This document shows positions 1 through 7,096 of a DNA stretch of 64,000 bases, one piece after another. Source of the stretch: Pseudomonas libanensis. Lineage in GTDB: Bacteria > Pseudomonadota > Gammaproteobacteria > Pseudomonadales > Pseudomonadaceae. The stretch is from NCBI RefSeq assembly GCF_001439685.1, contig NZ_JYLH01000013.1:160882-224881 (forward strand), given 5' to 3'. Each line of letters starts with the position of its first letter. Position 1 is the stretch's first letter. A model generated the notes under the pieces. That model was given only the letters and a program-made list of their open reading frames with translations, searched no databases and was not told where the DNA came from. The position numbers and the translations under genes were made by a program.

Positions 1-4
1 ATAT

Positions 5-1486
5 TCATGGCTGGGTACCGGAAAAAGTGGTGTAAGCGTGGATGGGAGCTGAAGGCTGCCAACCACCGCCAAGCGCCCGAAACAGGCTGATCTGGCGTTG
101 CAGCAACTGGCCGTCGGCGTCGGCGCGAGTGGCCTGCAAGCGGATCAGTTCACGCTCGCTGTCCAGCACGTCCAGAAAATCGATAGACCCCGCGTCGTAA
201 TTGAATTGGGCCAACCTGTAGGCGTGGCGGCTGCTGTCCAGTGCCTGGCTCAAGGCCGCGTGACGCTGGCGCTCGCCGTCATACAAGGCCAAGGCCTGGC
301 GCACCTCCTTGAGAGCCTTGAGTACGCTGGCCTCGAATTGCGCCACCTCCACCTGCTCAAGCGCCCGCGCCTGATTGACCCGCGCGCGGTTGGCGCGCCA
401 ATTGGGGAACTGCCAGGTGATCAGCGGGCCAATGCCGAACATCACCGCGCTGCTGTCGCCCAGCTCATGGGGCCTGTTGGCCGATGAAGACACCGAGGCG
501 CCGAAGGTCACCTTCGGGTACAGGTCGGCCTGGACGATATCCACTTGCAGCGTGGCCGCCTGCAATGCTCGCTCGGCCTGACGGATATCGGGGCGGCGCG
601 CCAATAATTGCCAGCCATCGCCCACCGGCAGTTCGGCATTGAGTTGCGGCACCACCTCACAGGTCGCAGCGCCAGCGTCTTGTTCCAGATCAGCCACGCC
701 GGTCAGCATTGCCAGCTCGTACAGCGCCGCTTGCCGACGCGCCTCCAGCATCGGCAGCAAGGCCTGGGTTTCGCCCTGCAGGGCTTGCATGCGCGTGTAT
801 TCAAGGTCCGTCACCACACCGGCCTGGCGCTGGCGATCGATCAGCGCCAGGCTGCGCCCGACCACGTCCAACGAATGACGCTGGACCTTGGCACGGGCAC
901 CGAGGGCGCAAGCATTCACATAGGCGCGGGTGGTTTGCGCCACGACCGTGATGCGCAGCAGGTCTTCGGCGTCCTGCGCCGCCGCGGCTTGCACCTGGGC
1001 CCGCTCGATACTGCGCTGGACCTGACCCCAGACGTCCACTTGATACGCCAGTTCAAAGCCCGGGTTGAAGGCCCACTGTGACGGCGCATGGCTATCGGTG
1101 GCCTTGGCCAGGGTCTGGTCATCGGCCGTCTTGCCGTACTCGGCGCCCAGTGACGCCTGGGTGGACGGCCAGCGCTCGGCATCAGCCTGCATGATCCCGG
1201 CCAGCATCGCTTGCACATGGGCCTGGGCCGCCGCCAGGTCGCGGTTGTGCAGCAATGCCTGCTGCACCAGCCCATCGAGTTTCGGGTCGTTGTACAACTG
1301 CCACCAGCGCTCGGGTAACGCCTGGGCCGATACACCTTGCGGCAAGTGGCTCAGGGCATTGATACGCTCCGGGTGTGGCCGTGCGGGCGCATGGGCAACC
1401 CAGGACGAACAACCCGCCGACAACGCCAGCGCAATGCCCAGCAGCGCCAGACGGCCATGCGGTGGGGGAAAAGAAGGCGAACCCAT
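5..1486 (-). CDS. NodT-family outer-membrane efflux lipoprotein
   Basis: A 493-residue outer-membrane factor of the RND/DHA efflux type, which forms the TolC-like exit duct of a tripartite pump. The chosen ATG is the one that gives an N-terminal hydrophobic signal ending in a lipobox (LSAG before Cys26). An in-frame extension to 1741 runs through repeat DNA and is rejected. The body shows the two OEP repeats of the NodT family, including WWQLYNDPKLDGLVQQAL near the start and GERQRHAALSQAL near the end. The stop overlaps a further ATG on the same strand (ATGA at 5-8). This suggests the next gene, probably a membrane-fusion or transporter subunit, is translationally coupled just outside the window. 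The substrate cannot be told. Confidence 0.9.
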   Translation of the reverse strand: MGSPSFPPPHGRLALLGIALALSAGCSSWVAHAPARPHPERINALSHLPQGVSAQALPERWWQLYNDPKLDGLVQQALLHNRDLAAAQAHVQAMLAGIMQADAERWPSTQASLGAEYGKTADDQTLAKATDSHAPSQWAFNPGFELAYQVDVWGQVQRSIERAQVQAAAAQDAEDLLRITVVAQTTRAYVNACALGARAKVQRHSLDVVGRSLALIDRQRQAGVVTDLEYTRMQALQGETQALLPMLEARRQAALYELAMLTGVADLEQDAGAATCEVVPQLNAELPVGDGWQLLARRPDIRQAERALQAATLQVDIVQADLYPKVTFGASVSSSANRPHELGDSSAVMFGIGPLITWQFPNWRANRARVNQARALEQVEVAQFEASVLKALKEVRQALALYDGERQRHAALSQALDSSRHAYRLAQFNYDAGSIDFLDVLDSERELIRLQATRADADGQLLQRQISLFRALGGGWQPSAPIHAYTTFSGTQP

Positions 1487-1617
1487 CGAAGAAATCCAGA
1501 AGCCCAAGTAGAGACCCAGGGTAAGAGCGCAACGGGGTGCGAATCTCCCGAGTTCCGGACAACCATCGTTTTGATTGGGACAAGGTGCGGGGTAGCTTGG
1601 CAGTACTCGGTCCAAAT

Positions 1618-1640
1618 GTGGGAGGGGGCTTGCCCCCGAT
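1618..1640 (+). repeat. REP element (left flank of mobile element copy A)
   Basis: Short palindromic REP with the core GGGGGCTTGCCCCC, followed by the tail CCCCGATGAG. The last bases are the target duplication of the adjacent element. Confidence 0.85.
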
Positions 1641-1643
1641 GAG

Positions 1644-2069
1644 CATAGGTATCTACACAACTTTGGGGCGACGCTGGACCTGTGGCGAGGGAGCTTGCTC
1701 CCGTGACGGACTGACAGCCGACGCTGATCGAGCTGACGCACCGCGATCCAAATGTGGGAGCTGGCTTGCCTGCGAAGGCGGCCTTAAAGCTGACCAGGAT
1801 CTCGGGTCAGACCGCGTACATATCCGTTCCTGCGGTAATGGCTGCTATTGGTTCCGCTTTTACAGCGGGTCACTTTTGAAGAGCCCAAAAGTAACCAAAA
1901 GGCTCTTGCCCCACCACTCGGCACCTCGCTCAGGCTCGGTGTGCCCGTAATTCGCCAGTGATTTGGGGGGTCGCCTAAGATCAAAAGCAGATCAAGATCA
2001 AGAGCGACTCGCTTCGCATCGTGGTTACCGTCGGCTACTACAGCCTACAAAGTTGTGTAGATACCTATG
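1644..2069 (+). mobile_element. MITE-like non-coding element, copy A
   Basis: A 426-bp element bounded by 22-bp perfect terminal inverted repeats (1644-1665 and 2048-2069, containing GGTATCTACACAAC and its complement). It is flanked by an exact 10-bp direct repeat, CCCCGATGAG, at 1634-1643 and 2070-2079. No coding capacity is seen. Inside are REP-like units (1681-1704, 1754-1776), a conserved segment with the inverted pair around CACTTTTGAAG/AAAAGTAACC, and short AGATCA-type tandem repeats near the right end. It resembles the large intergenic repeat families described in P. fluorescens (for example R178/R200 of SBW25), but identity with a named family cannot be confirmed here. It fills most of the gene-free stretch 1487-2182. 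Confidence 0.8.
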
Positions 2070-2117
2070 CCCCGATGAGGGAGTATCAGTTAGCAAACCT
2101 GTAACTGACCCACCGCC

Positions 2118-2142
2118 ATCGGGGGCAAGCCCCCTCCCACAT
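2118..2142 (-). repeat. REP element
   Basis: Inverted REP (ATCGGGGGCAAGCCCCCTCC) right of mobile element copy A. With the REP at 1618 it forms an inverted pair around the element. Confidence 0.8.
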
Positions 2143-2182
2143 TTGGACCGAGGCTGACAGGTAAGCCTATCGCCAGATCAAA

Positions 2183-2923
2183 TCACACCAATCGACAGTT
2201 ACTCGGGGTGTAACCCATGGTGCGCTTGAACATCGCAGTAAACGCACTCGGGCTCTGATAACCATGCTCCAGCGCCACTTCCAGGATCGACACGCCACAG
2301 GCCAGCCGCTGCATGCTGAGCAACAACCGCGTGCGCTTGCGCCATTCGCCGTAACTCATGCCCAACTCTTTCTGGAACAGCCGCGCCAAGGTACGCGAAC
2401 TCATATTGAGCTGCAGCGCCCAACTCTCCAGTGTCGACTCCTGGGAAGGGTTGTCGATAAAGCCCGCACACAGCGACTTGAGCCTCGGCTCATCCGGAAT
2501 CGGCACATGTGCCAGCACCCGTTGTGCCCGGTCGAGCTCCGAGAAAATCAACTCGACAATCTGCGCGTGGCGCAACAACGCCGGCTCACTGTCGAGCTTA
2601 TCCCCCGCAGCGACGATCAGCTCACGCAACAGCGGCGAAACCCTGATGACCTCGCACTCCGAGGTCAAGCCACGATGCGCCCCCGGCGAGATCAACAAGG
2701 TGCGCATACGCACTTCACCGGTCATGCGGATCTGATGCTCCCTCCCTGAAGGCACCCACAATGCATGCCCGGAAGGCACCACCCAGGCCGTCGCCTCCAC
2801 CGACACCAGCATCACACCGTTGATGGCATAGACGAGCTGGCCCTCGTCATGTCGATGGGGCGCCACGATGTGGCCGTGTTCATAGTTAGCGGCGAGCGCC
2901 GCTAATGGGGTAGGCGCGTTCAT
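2183..2923 (-). CDS. AraC-family transcriptional regulator with N-terminal cupin
   Basis: 246 residues. The first ~100 are a cupin-like sensor domain (HIVAPHRHDEGQLVYAINGV, then a WVPSGREHQI metal-site-like stretch). The C-terminal ~100 are two AraC helix-turn-helix units, with SSRTLARLFQKELGMSY and the signature VALEHGYQSPSAFTAMFKRTMGYTP. It is a single-domain cytoplasmic DNA-binding protein of the short AraC group that usually controls efflux or catabolic genes. The efflux gene at 5-1486 lies downstream on the same strand but is separated by a mobile element, so a link is only possible, not shown. The effector is unknown. Confidence 0.9.
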   Translation of the reverse strand: MNAPTPLAALAANYEHGHIVAPHRHDEGQLVYAINGVMLVSVEATAWVVPSGHALWVPSGREHQIRMTGEVRMRTLLISPGAHRGLTSECEVIRVSPLLRELIVAAGDKLDSEPALLRHAQIVELIFSELDRAQRVLAHVPIPDEPRLKSLCAGFIDNPSQESTLESWALQLNMSSRTLARLFQKELGMSYGEWRKRTRLLLSMQRLACGVSILEVALEHGYQSPSAFTAMFKRTMGYTPSNCRLV

Positions 2924-3108
2924 TTCAGCAGGCCATCGCGGCGTTCGCTCGTCTTGAGGGAAGCGAGCTATGTCGGCAATTGCAGGAAGAGGCTGTGAGC
3001 ATCATATCGTTTCTCCTTTTTAGGGCAGACCGCCAGGAGCGTTCGGCGCGTCTTGAGTGCGGAAACAACCCGCACATCAGAAAAAATGCACAAATGCATA
3101 ATTTCGCC

Positions 3109-3136
3109 TTGAAAATTAAACTGTATGGATACACAG
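3109..3136 (+). promoter_or_regulatory. SOS promoter region with LexA box
   Basis: CTGTATGGATACACAG at 3121-3136 fits the LexA operator (CTG-N10-CAG with TAT...ATA symmetry). It lies just downstream of a TTGAAA -35-like hexamer (3109-3114). The site is 120 bases before the bacteriocin start, the position expected for DNA-damage control of a colicin-type gene. The rest of the 332-base gap 2924-3255 is AT-rich with no credible gene. Confidence 0.8.
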
Positions 3137-3255
3137 TATCAGCAGGCCTCATCTTATGCCGATTCATCGCTACCGACGAGCAGCGCGGCGAGGCCGAGCC
3201 AGAGGGGTAATTCCCAACAATTGACCGAAATATATATCGATAAGGATATCGACTC

Positions 3256-4644
3256 ATGACTATCGTTCTTCCACCCATCGTCGTCACTGCCACCGAACCC
3301 GGTTACCCGGCAAATCCTGGAGGCCTGCCGTTTCCCGCGCCGAACCCGGCAGTTGTGTTCCAAGGGCAGATGCTGGAACGCTTTGCTTATTATCGCCAGG
3401 GGTTGTGGCGCGAGATGCTAATCAAAATCGCCGACGAACAGGTCACCTGGGGAATGACAGGTGGGCCAGCGCCAGGGATCGTACATGATTTGCAATCGGT
3501 GCCGTTTGCAGATAGCTACCTTTACTTTAATCCGGGCCTGACGTCTGGCCATGGTCTGAATTACGCCCAGCAATATTTCCAATCAGGTGGCGTAACCTCC
3601 TCTCCAGGCCTTTCGGGCGGTGATCTGACTCCGGTCGCAGCCGTTGGGCACTTTCTTTACGGCAAAGGTACTCCAACCGAAACCTCAATCAACCTATTCG
3701 GGCTGAACTCACCGAGCATCTCAAGCGCTGTGTTCAATGACGTTCTAGCCTCAGCGCCAATCGGAACGTCGCCGATTTCCATTGGCAATATTCCTTTTAC
3801 GCCAGACGCCACGTCCTGGCAGCTTGCAACGTGGATAGACAATCTTTCCCTGACCTTGCAAGGCACCCTCAATAAGGCTCAGGACGGTAGTTATCAATTT
3901 AACGGCTCCGTATCCGCCGCCAACCACACCTACGATTCGATGCCTGCCGGTTTCAAAGCGGCCATCGGCGAAGCGGCTGCAAATACGCTTCAAAGCGTAT
4001 TTGACGCTCATGGCGCTATGCCCTTTGAGGTCGTGATCAAAGGCGAAACCGCAGTTACCGTTACCAAAGAACTCACTCCCGATGAAAAGGCTGCCTATAC
4101 AGACGCTGTCAGCTTCGTATCGACTGCCAATGAACAAATGCTTCAAAAATATGGTGCCAACTTGAGCAAAGTCGCCCAAGACATGCAAGCTGAGATCTCT
4201 GGCAAGAAAGTCAGAAGTTATGCAGAAGCAATGGCGACCTTTGAGAAAGTCAGCGCCAACCCCGCTATGAAACTCAATGCACTGGACACCCAAGCAGTGG
4301 TCGACGCGCTGAATGCCCTGGATAAGGCGACCTTTGCGGATAACATCACCCGTTTGGGCAAAGCATTCGGTGTGGTCGGTAAAGTCGTACAAGCAGAAGC
4401 CATCCGCGAGAAAACCGTCTCCGGTTTTCAAACCGGCGACTGGAAGCCGCTCATGCTTGAGCTTGAAGCAATGGCGGTCGGCACCGGTGCTGGAATTTTG
4501 CTCGCCACCAGCATGGCGTTCTTCTTTCCTGTTTTTGCGTCGGCTGCCGCTGGAGTCGTCGTGGTGGCCTTGATGATGGCAGCCACCGCTGCCTATTTTG
4601 ATGCAGCCAAAGTCGATGAGATCAACAACCTGATTCTTAACTAA
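3256..4644 (+). CDS. pmnH: PmnH-like chimeric bacteriocin: colicin M-like module plus pore-forming domain
   Basis: 462 residues. The start has an AAGGAT ribosome site 8 bases upstream. Residues 6-12 (PPIVVTA) look like a TonB box. Residues ~30-270 align by eye with the whole of colicin M: TPVAAVGHFLYGKG matches TPIVALAHYLWGNG, and GTLNKAQDGSYQFNGSV matches its GTLTISANGSWTYNGVV. The colicin M catalytic set (Asp226, Tyr228, Asp229, His235, Arg236) reads H224, Y226, D227, F233, K234 here, so two essential residues are missing. Residues ~275-462 are a pore-forming colicin domain with the family hallmark TGDWKPLMLELE (393-404) and a hydrophobic hairpin at 410-448. This is the layout of Pseudomonas PmnH, which uses the ferrichrome transporter for entry. 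There is no signal peptide or lysis gene. The immunity gene follows on the same strand. The symbol is by architecture, not by identity measurement. Confidence 0.88.
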   Translation: MTIVLPPIVVTATEPGYPANPGGLPFPAPNPAVVFQGQMLERFAYYRQGLWREMLIKIADEQVTWGMTGGPAPGIVHDLQSVPFADSYLYFNPGLTSGHGLNYAQQYFQSGGVTSSPGLSGGDLTPVAAVGHFLYGKGTPTETSINLFGLNSPSISSAVFNDVLASAPIGTSPISIGNIPFTPDATSWQLATWIDNLSLTLQGTLNKAQDGSYQFNGSVSAANHTYDSMPAGFKAAIGEAAANTLQSVFDAHGAMPFEVVIKGETAVTVTKELTPDEKAAYTDAVSFVSTANEQMLQKYGANLSKVAQDMQAEISGKKVRSYAEAMATFEKVSANPAMKLNALDTQAVVDALNALDKATFADNITRLGKAFGVVGKVVQAEAIREKTVSGFQTGDWKPLMLELEAMAVGTGAGILLATSMAFFFPVFASAAAGVVVVALMMAATAAYFDAAKVDEINNLILN

Positions 4645-4724
4645 AACAAAGGGTCCGGGCGGGCCGAGTCTTGTCCGGACCCAGCGTGTTAGCATTAAAA
4701 ATCGTACAACAGGATTTACAAGCA

Positions 4725-5279
4725 ATGAACAAGCCAATCAAACAGTCAATACCTCTGCCCTATCTATTCATTGCAATGACCATGGCACCTATATTTTTCA
4801 TAGCTTTTTTATTTCCTGCAAAGGCCACATCCGTGCCCTTTGCAAATATTGAAAGTTTCATAAACACTTACCTGCTCGGCACGGTAGGGTTTTGGTCGTC
4901 TAACTTTCCTTTCAGCTCCACAGTGATAACAAACTACATTGGCTTGCTCGGACCGATATTTGCGTTGATCTTTTTCTTGAAGGTCCGCAAGGGGATGATC
5001 ATCGCTGCTGATCAATATGCAAATATGACCATCAGCAAGTATTTGTTCGGCTTGATAGTCTTATCGAGCTTTATCTACATGATCATATCCGTGACCTATG
5101 TTTATCCGCATGACCTGGCGGCTCACAACTTGAAATGGCGATTGTTTGGCACACACATATTTACCTATGCAATATTCTCTTCTGGCGTGCTATTTATTAT
5201 TTATTTTATTACTTTAATTTTATATTTCTCTTTACTATACATACCGAGACTTTTAATAAACAAGAACAAACAGCGTTAG
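4725..5279 (+). CDS. imnH: Pore-forming bacteriocin immunity protein (ImnH-like)
   Basis: 184 residues, almost all membrane: four predicted helices at about 12-32, 54-84, 108-130 and 145-172, and a basic tail (LLINKNKQR). The ATG at 4725 follows CAGGA at good spacing. An upstream TTG at 4671 in the same frame is not needed. Inner-membrane immunity proteins of this kind protect producers from pore-forming colicins by acting on the inserted hairpin. The gene lies 80 bases after the bacteriocin on the same strand, unlike the opposite-strand placement of classic E. coli pore-former immunity genes. It is markedly AT-rich with runs such as TATTTATTATTTATTTTATT, unlike the flanking core genes, which points to horizontal transfer. 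Function is inferred from position and topology. Confidence 0.8.
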   Translation: MNKPIKQSIPLPYLFIAMTMAPIFFIAFLFPAKATSVPFANIESFINTYLLGTVGFWSSNFPFSSTVITNYIGLLGPIFALIFFLKVRKGMIIAADQYANMTISKYLFGLIVLSSFIYMIISVTYVYPHDLAAHNLKWRLFGTHIFTYAIFSSGVLFIIYFITLILYFSLLYIPRLLINKNKQR

Positions 5280-5450
5280 CTTCATGCCATATAGAAAAAT
5301 TACGAACAAAAGGATATTTAGTCCCGGAACAGGTGCAAGCCTATTTCGGACTAGTGACCATATCCCCTTCTCCCAGATCTTTTGCCTCACCATCATCCCA
5401 GTACTGCTTACTTCCCCAAGGTGCACGAATCATGGAAAAACTCCATTTAA

Positions 5451-5480
5451 CGCCGCCTTTTTACAGGCGGCGCCTTTATT
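5451..5480 (+). terminator. Rho-independent terminator after the bacteriocin/immunity pair
   Basis: CGCCGCC (5451-5457) pairs with GGCGGCG (5466-5472) around an 8-base loop, followed by CCTTTATTT. It also lies between convergent units and may stop the leftward operon ending at 5525. Confidence 0.65.
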
Positions 5481-5524
5481 TACAAGGCAAACCCGGACGG
5501 TGTCCGGTGATTACCTAAGGGCGA

Positions 5525-6124
5525 TCAACTGCCCAACAGTCCACTGGTGTCCGCGTCGAAGCGCTTGCGGGCCTGATCAGCCGCCGGTTTGAGCAGCATG
5601 AGCAGTGCCGCCTCACTGTACAACTGAGTGACCGCCAGTTCCTTGGGGGTCGGCTCAATCGGGATCAGCACATCTTCGCTGTCGGCGTGCAGCCAGATTG
5701 CCACAACGTGCAATGCCGAGATGAACAGCACTCGCAGCTCAACGGTTTTACCTTGCAATTGCGCGGACTGTTCCGCCATTTTCAGCGCATCCACCGTCGC
5801 CGCGGCCAGGGGCCCGTGGTTGAGCGAGGCGAACTCGACATGTCCGCCTACGTCGGCCAGTTGCGCATCCGCAATCGTCACGCCATCGGCAAACACCAAG
5901 TAATGCCAATCGCCGACCTCAGCGTCTTTCAGGCCTATACCGTGAGTCAAATCCTCGAGGGTGAGCGAGTAGCCACGATAGGCTTCGCTCAGCCTGATGT
6001 TGCCCGGTGCGGCGGCTGCGAATGAATGATTGCCCCCCAGGCCCCGGGTTTGCAGCGCGGCTTGCAACGCCGGGCGCAGTGTCTGTACGCCGTTTGAGGG
6101 CGCCTTTGGATAAATCAGTTGCAT
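5525..6124 (-). CDS. Hypothetical protein, partner of the cysteine protease
   Basis: 199 residues, not recognised. It has no signal peptide or clear membrane helix. The middle has a mixed alpha/beta look (YLVFADGVTIADAQLADVGG, VELRVLFISALHVVAIWLHA) and the C-terminal third is helical. The start codon is preceded by GAGGAGGG, which overlaps the end of the protease gene 13 bases upstream. The two therefore form one operon and are probably translated in linked amounts. The pairing suggests a regulator, chaperone or protective partner for the protease. That is inference from position only. Confidence 0.65.
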   Translation of the reverse strand: MQLIYPKAPSNGVQTLRPALQAALQTRGLGGNHSFAAAAPGNIRLSEAYRGYSLTLEDLTHGIGLKDAEVGDWHYLVFADGVTIADAQLADVGGHVEFASLNHGPLAAATVDALKMAEQSAQLQGKTVELRVLFISALHVVAIWLHADSEDVLIPIEPTPKELAVTQLYSEAALLMLLKPAADQARKRFDADTSGLLGS

Positions 6125-6137
6125 GATGCTGCCCTCC

Positions 6138-6722
6138 TCAGTTTTTTACGGTGAAGTAAGTGTTGGTCCAATTGCCGCCGCCGTTGTACGAACCGGGGAA
6201 CGCGTTCAACGCACGGGTCGAGTAGCCGTAGATCGAATCTGCGATCAACAGGTAGTTGCCGTTGGTCCCATAGATCACCAAAAAGTGCGCACCGCCACCG
6301 TACCAGGCACAACGCAAACCGATGGGGCGGCCCCTGTTAATCTGGTTCTGGATGGCCGACATCTGCAACGAGCCTTGATTCATGCCGTTATAGCTGCGCG
6401 TGGTTCGTAAGGCGGAATCCAGATAGCCGTAGACGTTGCACGGTCCAGGTTGGTTGCAGCAGTTGCGGTCAAGCTCGCTGCTGGCTACACCGCACTGGGT
6501 CCAGGATCCGGTGCCGTAGTAGTTGCCGACCGAGGCAGAAACAGCCGCCCAGCACCAATTGCTCTGGGTTTGTCTCTGCATGCTGAAATTGAGACTGGCA
6601 ACAGCCATTGCTTGGGGCTGAGCAACCGATTTGACTTCGACCAGTTGCGGATCGAGCAGATGGCCGACCAGGCAGTCAGGCGGTGTGTCGCCGGTGAATT
6701 GGGGTGTTTCAGTGGATAACAT
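6138..6722 (-). CDS. Papain-like cysteine protease (AvrRpt2/C70-C39 type)
   Basis: 194 residues. The catalytic elements of papain-fold bacterial proteases are visible: QTQSNWCWAA with Gln53 for the oxyanion hole and Cys57, AHFLVIYG with His146, and ADSIYG with Asp162. A cysteine-rich insert follows the active Cys (QCGVASSELDRNCCNQPGPC), as in the AvrRpt2-like group. There is no classical signal peptide. The first ~40 residues are low complexity and could be an export or targeting tail. GGAGG precedes the ATG. It lies in the accessory block, upstream of and co-transcribed with the unknown protein at 5525-6124. Whether it acts inside the cell or as an effector cannot be told. Confidence 0.8.
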   Translation of the reverse strand: MLSTETPQFTGDTPPDCLVGHLLDPQLVEVKSVAQPQAMAVASLNFSMQRQTQSNWCWAAVSASVGNYYGTGSWTQCGVASSELDRNCCNQPGPCNVYGYLDSALRTTRSYNGMNQGSLQMSAIQNQINRGRPIGLRCAWYGGGAHFLVIYGTNGNYLLIADSIYGYSTRALNAFPGSYNGGGNWTNTYFTVKN

Positions 6723-7096
6723 TTTTCAATCCTCCATGAATGAAAACCAGCGTCCTGCTGGTAAACGTGTAGCGGGTGCTGCCGAGCTATCGACGTTCAA
6801 GGTGGCCCATATTTGATGGGTGCGTTGCGATCTGGCTCGAGGTAACCCTAGACAGGAATATGCATATACGCAAATATATAAATGCATTGGTGCAATTTTT
6901 TGATCAATGCGTGTGGTTTGTCAGGCGGGATGAACCTCAAAAATGTGGATGACTGATCCAGAAATAAATCCGTTCCCTTTTTTAGTGCCTGCCAGGCTAA
7001 TAAATCCCCTCATCGTGATCAGCGCCAATGCGGCATGATAAAACCAATCAAGGTTTCGTCTGCGTAAATTGCTCGAAACCAAGCGTTCTCTGCTCT
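6723..7096. other. Intergenic region upstream of the protease operon
   Basis: 374 bases with no credible gene. It contains an AT-rich imperfect palindrome around 6861-6886 (TGCATATACG ... AATGCA) in the right place for the leftward protease promoter. No matching -10/-35 pair could be fixed with confidence. Confidence 0.5.

Noticed and set aside
1487..1741. N-terminal extension of the efflux lipoprotein frame
   Set aside because: It reads through repeat DNA of element copy A. The same peptide-like translation recurs at copies B and C, and the true start is fixed by the lipoprotein signal.
1976..2005. AGATCA short repeats as a possible CRISPR or iteron
   Set aside because: Only a few imperfect units without spacers. 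They recur inside copy B as part of the mobile element.
2980..3210. 76-codon ORF between araC and the bacteriocin
   Set aside because: Covers the LexA box and promoter, has no ribosome site and no recognisable sequence.
4671..4724. TTG-initiated extension of the immunity protein
   Set aside because: The downstream ATG has a ribosome site and begins the membrane protein. The extension adds 18 residues of no known type.
5284..5592. 102-codon ORF after the immunity gene
   Set aside because: Runs through the terminator hairpin and into the opposite-strand gene. Composition is not protein-like.
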